Part shown: positions 1-7,183 of the stretch, in pieces
How the letters are laid out: the number at the start of each line of letters is the position of its first letter
Numbering within the stretch: position 1 is the first letter of the stretch
Source of the DNA: Chloroflexi bacterium UBA6265
GTDB taxonomy: Bacteria > Chloroflexota > Chloroflexia > Thermomicrobiales > UBA6265
Direction of reading: 5' to 3'
Assembly: GCA_002440805.1 (NCBI GenBank)
Contig: DJVD01000116.1
Location: forward strand, 12,002 to 25,682
Length of the DNA: 13,681 nucleotides
Made by a program: the position numbers and the translations under genes
Notes under the pieces: model-generated
Told to the model about the DNA's origin: nothing
Database searches by the model: none
Seen by the model: the letters and a program-made list of their open reading frames with translations, nothing else

Positions 1-918
1 CTTAAGCTGATTTTCCGGACGATAGAGGAAATCGATGAACTGGTGTGCGCCTTCGGGGTTCTTGGCAACCTTCGGGATAGCGAAGGTATCGACTTCTACC
101 AGCGCGCCCTCTTCCGGTACGGTCCACTGCATGGGACCGCCAAGGCCCGCGCCCATGCGGGTGCGACCGTCAGTAAGCTGCCCCACAACGACTTCCTCGT
201 TGATGAACATCTCCATACCGGCCTGGTAATCCTTCCAGTACTTCTGGATCAGTTCCTTCTGCTCCATCAGGGCATCGCGGATCTCATCCCACTTGGTGGG
301 ATTGAACGGGTCGTCATCAAGGTAGATCGCGGTGGTACCAACCCTGGCCAGGGCGTTGTCCTGCGCGGTGATTTTGTCCTTGTAGGCTTCGTCCCACAAT
401 ACGGACCAACTGGTCGGTGCCTCGCTGAACTCATTGGTGTTGTAGGTAAGGCAATACCAGAGGCGGACAAATGGCGTGGCGTAGGTGTTGCCATCCTTCT
501 GATGCTCTTTGACGTCCTGGTAATCCTCTTCCAACGTCGAAACGTTAGGGATTTTCTCGAGGTCGAGTGGCAGGAGCAAATCGGCCTTGATGGCGCGCTC
601 TACCCAGTCCGACGTAGGCATGAAGAAATCGAAGGTATCGCCTGCCTGCAGCCGGGCCCACCATTCGTCATTTGCCGAGTAGGTGCCAAGCTGGTTCACC
701 TTAATGCCGGTCTCTTCGGTAAACGCCTCCATCATTTCGATGGTCCAGGTTTCGTACCAGTTGTAAATCGTGATCTCGCCCGCATCCTGGGCCAGATTCA
801 CATAGAACGGTGCCCGGCCAGTGCCGGCCTTGGCCAGCGAAAGACTCAGGGCCGAAGCCGCTGTACCGGTTGCGACCGCCTTCGCGACGGTCCGACGGGA
901 AAGACGCGGAACGCTCAT
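1..918 (-). CDS. ABC transporter solute-binding protein, polyamine (PotD/PotF)-like, Tat-exported; C-terminus outside window
   Basis: Periplasmic or extracytoplasmic binding protein that would deliver a small cationic solute to an ABC permease. The 306 codons seen run open to base 1 with no stop, so the C-terminus is missing; the neighbouring paralogue suggests about 60 residues are lost. The start is ATG at 918, preceded by GGAAAGGAAG. Residues 7-13 (SRRTVAK) form a twin-arginine motif, followed by a small-residue hydrophobic stretch to about residue 32. The mature part opens with EITIYNW and EETGIKVNQLGTY (residues 68-80), the first-lobe signature of the PotD group, and ends with TFAIPKVAKNPEGA, the family's C-lobe segment. 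The aromatic YNW, which contacts polyamine in PotD, is kept. PotD's FWMD segment reads VEVD here, so one tryptophan is replaced and the ligand may differ. It lies 27 bases after the paralogue at 946-2049, most likely in one transcript. Family call firm, substrate unknown. Confidence 0.9.
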   Translation of the reverse strand, partial: MSVPRLSRRTVAKAVATGTAASALSLSLAKAGTGRAPFYVNLAQDAGEITIYNWYETWTIEMMEAFTEETGIKVNQLGTYSANDEWWARLQAGDTFDFFMPTSDWVERAIKADLLLPLDLEKIPNVSTLEEDYQDVKEHQKDGNTYATPFVRLWYCLTYNTNEFSEAPTSWSVLWDEAYKDKITAQDNALARVGTTAIYLDDDPFNPTKWDEIRDALMEQKELIQKYWKDYQAGMEMFINEEVVVGQLTDGRTRMGAGLGGPMQWTVPEEGALVEVDTFAIPKVAKNPEGAHQFIDFLYRPENQLK

Positions 919-945
919 GACGAAACTTCCTTTCCGAAAATGACC

Positions 946-2049
946 CTACATCAATTTGACTTCGGTCCAGACTTCATCCATCTTCGATCGCACGGCGGGA
1001 TCCATATCGGTGGTCAACACGAGGTTGGCGCCTTCGGGAAGCTCGAATGTCTTCAGGAGTTCGGCATCCATCCCTTCGCGGGCGGCTTCGTTGACGCTGT
1101 CGTAGTGCATCATCTCCATCTCCATGGCCGCAATCTCCGGCTTCTGGAGGAAGTTGATGAAGGCCATGCCACCTTCGGGGTTCTTGGCCGTTGCCGGTAC
1201 CGCGTAATTATCGAGGAAGGTCATGCAGCCTTCTTCGGGTACCGTCCAGTTGATGGGTGCGCCTTCGGCCATTGCCATGCGGGTGCGACCAGCGGTGAGT
1301 TGCCCCACCACGGCTTCCTCGTTGGCGAACAATTCCATCCCATTCTGGTAATCCACCCAGTACTTCAGCACCAGTGGCTTCTGTTCGAGCAACTTCTCGG
1401 TGATCTCGTCCCACTTGGTCGGGTTGAGGGGATCATCGCCCAGCAACAACGCGGTGGTGCCAATGCGGGCAATCGTGTTGTCGTGCAACGCGATTTTGCC
1501 CTTGTACTTCTCATCCCAGGTGACATTCCAACTGGTGGGCGCTTCGGAAAACTCGTTGGTGTTGTAGCAGAGTGCGTAGTACACCCGGAATGAGGGCGAT
1601 CCGTACTGCTTGCCGTCTTTGGTGATGGCTTCCAGTTCCTGGAAATCGGCGTAGAGGTTGTCCGTATTCGGCACAAGCTCGCGATCGATCGGCAGGAACA
1701 TATCGGCCGACATGCCGCGCTGCAGCCAATCGAGCGTGGCAATGAGGAAATCGATCTCCTCGCCTGCGGCCAACCGGGCCCACCACTGATCGTTGGACGA
1801 TGTGGTGCCAAGCTGGTTCACCTTAATACCAGTCTCTTCGGTGAACAGTGGAATAACTTCGGCAATGAACGGCTGATAGAAATTGACGATATTGATCTCA
1901 CCCTGATCCTGGTTGAGATTGATCGAAAACCCAGGCTTGCGGGTGCTGGCATTGGCCAGTGCCGTGCCCATGGCGGTAGCAGCCGTGGCTGTTGCCGTGG
2001 CGGCAATCAGCGATCGACGCGAAAATGTTGTTCCCGGAGCAGACGTCAT
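946..2049 (-). CDS. ABC transporter solute-binding protein, polyamine (PotD/PotF)-like, Tat-exported (second paralogue)
   Basis: Full-length 367-residue binding protein, the usual size for the family. The frame stays open upstream to 2265, but ATG 2049 is chosen: it has AAGGAAGGAAC just upstream, and FSRRSLIAA (residues 9-17) then gives a normal Tat signal ending near ALANA (residue 34). A longer start would overlap the upstream gene's terminator. It shares long segments with the protein at 1-918: EETGIKVNQLGT, YNTNEFSEAPTSW, DDPxNPTKWDEI, WTVPEEG and AKNPEG. Binding-site positions differ between the two. The YNW of the first copy is VNF here (residues 55-57), and the PotD FWMD position is TFLD (277-280), keeping the aspartate but not the tryptophan. 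This suggests gene duplication followed by a change of ligand. No permease or ATPase gene is in view; they may lie beyond the left edge. It is first in its transcript, after the terminator at 2181-2215. Confidence 0.93.
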   Translation of the reverse strand: MTSAPGTTFSRRSLIAATATATAATAMGTALANASTRKPGFSINLNQDQGEINIVNFYQPFIAEVIPLFTEETGIKVNQLGTTSSNDQWWARLAAGEEIDFLIATLDWLQRGMSADMFLPIDRELVPNTDNLYADFQELEAITKDGKQYGSPSFRVYYALCYNTNEFSEAPTSWNVTWDEKYKGKIALHDNTIARIGTTALLLGDDPLNPTKWDEITEKLLEQKPLVLKYWVDYQNGMELFANEEAVVGQLTAGRTRMAMAEGAPINWTVPEEGCMTFLDNYAVPATAKNPEGGMAFINFLQKPEIAAMEMEMMHYDSVNEAAREGMDAELLKTFELPEGANLVLTTDMDPAVRSKMDEVWTEVKLM

Positions 2050-2060
2050 GTTTGTTCCTT

Positions 2061-2080
2061 CCTTTTCGTAGACCGAAAGG
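2061..2080 (-). other. small hairpin in the leader of the solute-binding-protein transcript
   Basis: On the minus strand CCTTTCG pairs with CGAAAAGG across a 5-base loop (7 pairs, one bulged A). The 3' arm directly abuts the AAGGAAC Shine-Dalgarno of the gene starting at 2049. The ribosome site is next to the stem rather than buried in it, so a regulatory role is only a possibility. Confidence 0.3.
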
Positions 2081-2142
2081 TAAATCACAAGATCGCCGTT
2101 GATCTGGGATACCGAGTTTCTCAAAGTTGTGACATTGCAGAC

Positions 2143-2148
2143 ATCATA
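2143..2148 (-). promoter_or_regulatory. possible -10 element for the solute-binding-protein pair
   Basis: The minus strand reads TATGAT, five of six matches to TATAAT, about 94 bases before the ATG at 2049 and downstream of the terminator. No good -35 hexamer stands 16-18 bases upstream, so this is a weak call resting on position and AT content in the 135-base gap. Confidence 0.25.
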
Positions 2149-2180
2149 AACCATTACCGGCACAGTGACCTCCCACGTAC

Positions 2181-2215
2181 CCAAAACGACGCCGCATTTG
2201 GTATGCGACGTCGTT
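2181..2215 (-). terminator. intrinsic terminator of the SDR / cyclodeaminase-like unit
   Basis: Bases 2185-2197 (AACGACGCCGCAT) pair with 2203-2215 (ATGCGACGTCGTT): 13 positions, one C/A mismatch, 5-base loop TTGGT. Read on the minus strand the stem ends in TTTTGGG, a short T-run. It sits 25 bases after the stop codon at 2241, in the right orientation to end that transcript. It separates the unit from the solute-binding genes downstream. Confidence 0.75.
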
Positions 2216-2240
2216 CGTGAGGTGGCGTTATCGCGACGGT

Positions 2241-3380
2241 TTAGGCCAGTGCGGGGGAATCCCACAGGTTGAGAGGAACCCCGATGCCTTTCTCGATTGC
2301 CGTGCGATACACCTCGGTCGCCCAGGCCACGTCCTCAACAGGCATGCCACCTGCCGAGAAGAGGATGATCTCGTCGTCGCTTTGCCGACCGGCAGCCGCA
2401 CCGGTGGCGATGTCGGCTATTTCGTGAACCTGCTCGCGAGGCATGGCTCCAGAATGGACAAGGCGGTGCCATTGCATCCCGACAATCCCGATGTTTTGGT
2501 AGGCATGTTGGCCATATTCTTCCTCCCAGGCATCATACAAACGCCAGGAGTCAACCACGAGGCGAGCGTCCCCAGAGGCGATGAACTCGTCATCCAGCCG
2601 CACCGCTGCCGGGAAAAGCAGCAAGGCGCCGGGCTTAATCCATTCGCGTTTGATGTAGGGGAATCCGCTTGGGCCAGCGGGATCGGTGGTGGCGGTGACG
2701 GTCATGATGTCGGACTCGCGCGCTACCTGCTCAATCGAGTCGACCGATTCAATGCTCTTGATGTTTGGGAAGCGTGGCCGAATGTAGTCCGCATAGCGCT
2801 GGACATCGGCATCATCCACACCCTTGGCGACAATACGATCGATATCGGGACGCTGTGAAAGCGTGGACTCGGTAACCATCCGCCCGATGACACCCGGTCC
2901 AACAATACCGAACACTCTGGCATCCTTGCGGGCCAGGTGCTTCACGGTTACGCCCGGAATGGCGCCAGTGCGGTAGGCCGAAATCAGGTTCCCCGCCATC
3001 ACGGCCAGCGGCATCGCGGTATCCGTATCGTTCAGGATGAACATGTGGATTGAGCGCGGTAATCCCTTGGTCCGATTCTCGATATTGGATCCATACCACT
3101 TCACTCCTGTGGTGCCGAAGCGGCCACCGAGGTACGCCGGCATGGCCATAAAGCGGCGATCCGGGCCATCGGCAGGCATGCCTGGAAATTCGGGATGCTC
3201 GGGAAATTCGATCTCCGCACCGTGGGACATGGCGGAGAGCCCGGCCATCCGAAAATCTCCCTGCTTGAGCAGGATCAATGCCTCTTCCATCACTTCAACA
3301 CAACGGACCATGTCGGTGACACCGGCAGCGATCATATCCGGCTCATTGAGGTAGATGAAATCCTTATGCGTAGTCGTCAT
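2241..3380 (-). CDS. ornithine cyclodeaminase / mu-crystallin family protein (resembles 'tyramine oxidase subunit B' type)
   Basis: A 379-residue NAD(P)-binding protein of the ornithine cyclodeaminase/mu-crystallin superfamily. Known members deaminate and cyclise ornithine, or act as imine reductases or amino-acid dehydrogenases. The dinucleotide fold is marked by VFGIVGPGVIGRM, with GPGVIG at 161-166. By position, the lysine of TGVKW (K94), the arginine of AYRTGA (R137) and the aspartate of VVDSW (D277) match the catalytic Lys/Arg/Asp set of Pseudomonas ornithine cyclodeaminase; this is my alignment by eye. It is longer than typical cyclodeaminases (about 315-350 residues). The length and the SNIENRTKGLPRSIHMF stretch resemble a subgroup annotated as tyramine oxidase subunit B. 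ATG 3380 has GAAAGG about 9 bases upstream. It follows the SDR gene by 44 bases with no terminator between, so the two are probably co-transcribed. Superfamily secure, exact reaction not. Confidence 0.88.
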   Translation of the reverse strand: MTTTHKDFIYLNEPDMIAAGVTDMVRCVEVMEEALILLKQGDFRMAGLSAMSHGAEIEFPEHPEFPGMPADGPDRRFMAMPAYLGGRFGTTGVKWYGSNIENRTKGLPRSIHMFILNDTDTAMPLAVMAGNLISAYRTGAIPGVTVKHLARKDARVFGIVGPGVIGRMVTESTLSQRPDIDRIVAKGVDDADVQRYADYIRPRFPNIKSIESVDSIEQVARESDIMTVTATTDPAGPSGFPYIKREWIKPGALLLFPAAVRLDDEFIASGDARLVVDSWRLYDAWEEEYGQHAYQNIGIVGMQWHRLVHSGAMPREQVHEIADIATGAAAGRQSDDEIILFSAGGMPVEDVAWATEVYRTAIEKGIGVPLNLWDSPALA

Positions 3381-3424
3381 CTCGGCGCCTTTCTTCTATT
3401 TACTTGTCCGCGATCAAGATATGA

Positions 3425-4276
3425 CTAGTCATGCGAAACCATTTCGCGCCAACTGTATTGCGGCTGGTAGTTGAGCACACGTCGCGCCTTCTCAATAGAA
3501 AGGAGCGTATCCGTTCCCTCAACCTCGGAGCGGAACTCGAGGCCGGGGAAAATCTCCTCGGCGAGTTCACGTGATGGCCGATCGATGATCGTATCGGCCG
3601 CCGCGATAATCATCGTATCGGCACCGGTCACATCCGCCTTCAACGCCAGATCGCAGGCCAACGCGCAATCCCGCACATCGACATAGCCGAAGAGGTTCCA
3701 ACTTCGATCGGAGGGGTCATCCTGGTAACCCGGTACGCGAGCATAATCCTCCTGGGCGAAGATGTTGGTGAAACGGAAGCCAATGAACGGGATGTTCCAC
3801 CACTTCGAGTGGTGCCGCGCCATCTCTTCCGTGACGACCTTACTCAAGGCGTAGGTGCTGGTGGGATGCGGGTAATGATCCTCATCCACCGGTGCATACA
3901 ACGGCGGATCAAACGGCAGGCCGAGCGTGGTTTCGCTGCTGGCCCACACGACCCGCTCCAACCCTACAGCTCCGGCGGCCTGGAACACATTCGCATTCAT
4001 CAGGATATTCTGGTTGAACGTCGTGGATTCCGTGTAGATATTATTGGCGGGGATATTGGCCATGTGGACCACAGCATCCATGCCATTCAGCACTTCTACG
4101 GCCTCGCCATATTGGGTCAGATCGGCTCGAAGGAAGCGGCATTTCAGGCCTGCCCGTGGCGGTGCGACATCAGTGGCCAGCACATCGTAGCCGGCATCCA
4201 CCAGATAGTTGGCGATAGCGAATCCTGCTTTCCCGCTTGCGCCTGTGACGGTTACTTTCTCAATTGCTGCTTGCAT
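3425..4276 (-). CDS. NAD-dependent epimerase/dehydratase (extended SDR family oxidoreductase)
   Basis: A 283-residue cytoplasmic Rossmann enzyme. The N-terminal TGASGKAG (residues 11-18) is the glycine-rich cofactor motif of extended SDRs. D36 at the end of the second strand favours NAD over NADP. The active site is visible as WASSE (S113/S114) and YALSK (Y142, K146). GYVDVRDCALA (197-207) and the C-terminal LNYQPQYSWRE segment are also standard for NAD-dependent epimerase/dehydratases. The start is put at ATG 4276, with AAGGGTG 6 bases upstream and the beta-strand beginning at once (MQAAIEKVTVTG). An in-frame ATG at 4384 would add 36 residues of unlikely sequence. It is first of a two-gene unit with the cyclodeaminase-like protein 44 bases downstream, suggesting both process the same compound. 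The substrate (sugar nucleotide, hydroxy acid or other) cannot be told. Confidence 0.88.
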   Translation of the reverse strand: MQAAIEKVTVTGASGKAGFAIANYLVDAGYDVLATDVAPPRAGLKCRFLRADLTQYGEAVEVLNGMDAVVHMANIPANNIYTESTTFNQNILMNANVFQAAGAVGLERVVWASSETTLGLPFDPPLYAPVDEDHYPHPTSTYALSKVVTEEMARHHSKWWNIPFIGFRFTNIFAQEDYARVPGYQDDPSDRSWNLFGYVDVRDCALACDLALKADVTGADTMIIAAADTIIDRPSRELAEEIFPGLEFRSEVEGTDTLLSIEKARRVLNYQPQYSWREMVSHD

Positions 4277-4369
4277 GGTTTCACCCTTGTATTGATCAGC
4301 ATCCACGAACTGGCCTGCTGCGCTGTTACGTACCTGCACCGTTATCGTAGCCGCTTTGGGGTGTTTGGC

Positions 4370-4400
4370 CATAAGCGTGAGCACACCCGATTCGATATCA
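4370..4400 (-). promoter_or_regulatory. possible promoter/operator block upstream of the SDR gene
   Basis: On the minus strand TGATAT is followed after 21 bases by TATGGC. This has the same spacing as the TGATAT-N21-TATGTA block ahead of the third regulator, but the second half matches in only four of six bases. It lies about 95 bases before ATG 4276, just past the stop of the 858-residue regulator. It could be a chance match. Confidence 0.22.
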
Positions 4401-4406
4401 CGGGAA

Positions 4407-6983
4407 TCAGTGCCAGGATTGCAGCTCTTTCATTATTTGCTCAACAGGCATCGAGTGTCCGCAAGCGTAATGGGTGTGGAACCCCTCATCCCCTAGCAAG
4501 GTCGTTACGTTCTCGATGCGTGATTGGTGTGCGCCAGATTCCAACTGAGTTCTGTGCACCCCGGGTTTCTCGAGTGCCGCATCTATCGCGCCTATGCACC
4601 AGGCGGCACGCACCGCATCTCCGGATGCAACCGCGATGTCCGCCAGGACCTCCAGGCTGCGAACGGCTTCGACCGCGCTTCCCGATCGCTCATACCATTT
4701 CAGCGCGTGCTGCGCATATTGCAAGGTGCTGGAAAGATCGCCGCCGTGCGCCGAATCGCGGGCAAGTCCCAATTGGCTATACGCAACGTCAAGAATGCTG
4801 CCGTCTTCCCGAGCAATACCAAGGGCTCGTTCCAGCATCATCTCAGCTTTCGCATGGTCATTGCGGAGTCGGGCAATGTCAGCCAACGTCAGGTATAGTC
4901 CGGGCGAACCGGGCCGCCCTTCCAGGAGAGCATATGCGTCTTGTGCTTCCAGAACCAGACGCTCCGCTTCATCAAGTTCGCCGCGACGAATGCACTGGTA
5001 TCCCAGATTGTGCTTGCAGAGCGCAAGTCCCCAGACATGTCCATACGATTCGCAAAGGTGCAACACCCGCTCCAGCAATCGCCGTGATTCCTGCAACTCG
5101 CCACGATGGTCTGCAATCGCTGCCTGGCCGTGCATGGTGCACTGAATGAAGAAGCTATCGTCAATTGCCTCTGCAACCCTGGCCGCTTCCTTATAATGCC
5201 GCTCTGCCTCGTCTATTTGGCCAGTATAGAAAAGGGCAACGCCGGCCAGGTTCAATCCCAAAGCGAGGTGTCGCTGAGCGCCCAACGTACGGGCTATAGC
5301 TATGCCGGCCTGGCATGCTTCCAGCGCCCGTCCAAAGTTTCCCTGCTGGTTGTAAATTTGACCCAATCCGATCCATCCCGTCATCCGGGAGGCTGTCGGT
5401 CGCTGCGTATCGGGGTGCCGAAGAAATGATTCCAGTTCCTGGGACCCATCTTCCAGATGCCAGCGCAGAACGCGAAAATGCGACAACGGCCCTGATATAG
5501 CGAGAGCATCCTCAACATGATCCCTGGCAACCAGCCACGCCATATGTTCCCTCAGTCCCTGATATTCTGCAGCGATTCGGTTTAACCAAAGGACTTCGTC
5601 AGGTTCGGCCATGAGGAACTCGCCACGCCGCGCCAGGGGCAGCGCCCATGCATCATGAGCCGCCCGGCGGACTTTCGTTTCCTCACCTGCGGTTGCCAGG
5701 CGTTCCAGGCCATACTCGCGCACCGATTGCAGCATGCGGTAGCGCATGTCGCCATCGGGGCCGGGTCGTCGGCGCAGCAAGTTGCTATCAACGAGCGATT
5801 CCAACGCTGTGATCGTGTCATCTTCCGTGAACCCTGTGACATGACCCATCATGGAAATCGCGGTTTCCAGCGTGCATCCATCCGGAAAGATGCTCAGGGA
5901 GCGAAGGACCAACTTTTCCGCCGGCGACAACAGGTCGTAACTCCAGGAGATGGTCGCCCGCATTGTGCGCTGTCGATCAGGGGCATCACGGGCACCACCT
6001 GCAAGCACGGAAAGCTGGGCATTCAGGCGCTGAAGCAGGTCATCAAGCGAGAGCAGACGCAATCGGGCAGTTGCCAGCTCGATTGCTAACGGCATCCCCT
6101 GGAGCCGATCGACAATTGCCCGGACGGTGGCGGCATTGGCGTGATCCAATACGAAATGCTGATCGATGGTATGAGCGCGGGCTACAAACAGGGTGGCCGC
6201 CTCGCTTTCAGTGAGGGAGATCATATCGTCTCCGGTTGGTAGGGACATGGGATCTACCGTAACAACATGTTCAGCAGCCACACGCAGGACCACCCGTGTG
6301 GTAGCGATGATGGTGAGTTCCGGGCATTGATCGAGAAGTCGGGTGATTTGGGAGGCAGATTCCACCACCTGTTCCAGGTTATCCAGCACCATCAGCACCT
6401 GCTGGCCTTGCAGTGCCACGGCCAGGACCTGGCCGATCTCCATCTCGCCCTGACCGCGTACGCCGAGGCGATCAGCAATTGCACCAATCACCAGGCCCGG
6501 ATCACGAATCGCGGCGAGATCGACGAAAATCGCACCGTTCCTGAAGGTACTGAACTGTCGATGTGCCACCTCGATCGCGATGCGTGTTTTCCCAACTCCA
6601 CCCGGGCCTGTCAGCGTGATGAGGCGAACGTCATCAGCTTCAATCAATTCGACGATTTCCCGTATTGCCGGTTCTCGGCCAACGAACGAAGTGAGTGGCA
6701 CTGGCAGCCTTGCTTGCAGACTCGATAGTGATGTGGCAGGTTGATGTTGATTGGAACCCCGGGCAGCAACAAGTTCGGCGCGCTGGGCCGGGGTTAATCC
6801 CAGCCCGTCAGCAATCATCCGCACCGTCTCGAGTCGGGGCGTCATCCGGAGTCCGCGCTCCAGGTCGCTGATGCCGCGCAGGCTCAGGCCGGCGCGCTCG
6901 GCGAGTTGTTCCTGCGAGAGTCCCGAGGCCTCGCGGAATTGCCGAAGTGCAATGCCGAACGCTGAACGACGATTCGCTTCCAC
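4407..6983 (-). CDS. XRE-type HTH / NB-ARC (STAND) ATPase / TPR transcriptional regulator, paralogue A (858 aa)
   Basis: A single-chain signal-transducing regulator. Residues about 9-62 form an XRE-type helix-turn-helix (GLSQEQLAERAGLSLRGISDLERG). Residues about 95-310 form an NB-ARC-like NTPase: Walker A GPGGVGKT (126-133), Walker B VLMVLDNLE (196-204), sensor TIIATTR (224-230) and GMPLAIELA (296-304). A winged-helix region follows (TISWSYDLLSPAEKLVLRSLSIFPDG, broken across 343-369). The C-terminal 370 residues or so are TPR-like helical hairpins, ending in a RAAWCIGAID segment near 792-801. In this class ligand or protein sensing by the TPR part drives nucleotide-dependent oligomerisation that frees the HTH. 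The start is GTG at 6983, with GGAGGG 5 bases upstream and a start peptide (EANRRSAFGI) shared by paralogue B. It is shorter than B and C at the C-terminus, ending at SWH where they continue into LSCRIS. What it controls is unknown. Confidence 0.93.
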   Translation of the reverse strand: MEANRRSAFGIALRQFREASGLSQEQLAERAGLSLRGISDLERGLRMTPRLETVRMIADGLGLTPAQRAELVAARGSNQHQPATSLSSLQARLPVPLTSFVGREPAIREIVELIEADDVRLITLTGPGGVGKTRIAIEVAHRQFSTFRNGAIFVDLAAIRDPGLVIGAIADRLGVRGQGEMEIGQVLAVALQGQQVLMVLDNLEQVVESASQITRLLDQCPELTIIATTRVVLRVAAEHVVTVDPMSLPTGDDMISLTESEAATLFVARAHTIDQHFVLDHANAATVRAIVDRLQGMPLAIELATARLRLLSLDDLLQRLNAQLSVLAGGARDAPDRQRTMRATISWSYDLLSPAEKLVLRSLSIFPDGCTLETAISMMGHVTGFTEDDTITALESLVDSNLLRRRPGPDGDMRYRMLQSVREYGLERLATAGEETKVRRAAHDAWALPLARRGEFLMAEPDEVLWLNRIAAEYQGLREHMAWLVARDHVEDALAISGPLSHFRVLRWHLEDGSQELESFLRHPDTQRPTASRMTGWIGLGQIYNQQGNFGRALEACQAGIAIARTLGAQRHLALGLNLAGVALFYTGQIDEAERHYKEAARVAEAIDDSFFIQCTMHGQAAIADHRGELQESRRLLERVLHLCESYGHVWGLALCKHNLGYQCIRRGELDEAERLVLEAQDAYALLEGRPGSPGLYLTLADIARLRNDHAKAEMMLERALGIAREDGSILDVAYSQLGLARDSAHGGDLSSTLQYAQHALKWYERSGSAVEAVRSLEVLADIAVASGDAVRAAWCIGAIDAALEKPGVHRTQLESGAHQSRIENVTTLLGDEGFHTHYACGHSMPVEQIMKELQSWH

Positions 6984-7001
6984 GACCGCCCTCCGGAACC
7001 T

Positions 7002-7036
7002 CTACATAACCATCAATGCCTGTTACCAGCCTATCA
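7002..7036 (-). promoter_or_regulatory. conserved promoter/operator block of regulator A
   Basis: The minus strand reads TGATAGGCTGG, then TTATGTAGAG; TGATAG and TATGTA are 22 bases apart, and TATGTA ends 19 bases before the GTG. The same arrangement precedes regulators B and C, while most bases between the two halves differ. TATGTA could be the -10 element (start near the Shine-Dalgarno, very short leader). TGATAGGCT does not look like a -35 and may be a protein site. The remaining bases 7037-7183 hold nothing I can name. Confidence 0.55.
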
Positions 7037-7183
7037 CAGGAGGCAGTTGCTTCAGGGCGGGCCCTCCGATTCTGCCTGCCAGACTTTCGATTTATGCTTG
7101 TGTGGCTGAACCACTGGTGTGATCAGCTTCCAGGAGACGATCCGCTGCACTGCTTCTCAACGTGTACCGATATTCTCGCGGGT

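Noticed and set aside
43..1593. Long plus-strand open frame across both solute-binding genes
   Set aside because: It is the antisense of two clear paralogous genes with signal peptides and ribosome sites; it has no ribosome site of its own and no recognisable protein. Codon bias on the real strand keeps it open.
2050..2265. Longer start for the second solute-binding protein
   Set aside because: It would run through the terminator stem and overlap the preceding stop; the added residues do not look like a signal peptide, while ATG 2049 gives a normal Tat signal and Shine-Dalgarno.
3809..5149. 446-codon plus-strand open frame
   Set aside because: Antisense across the SDR gene, the gap and regulator A; the translation is low in family signal and spans two unrelated genes.
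7037..7183. Terminator after regulator B
   Set aside because: Only very short pairings such as GTGG-N5-CCAC were found and no T-run; not enough to call.
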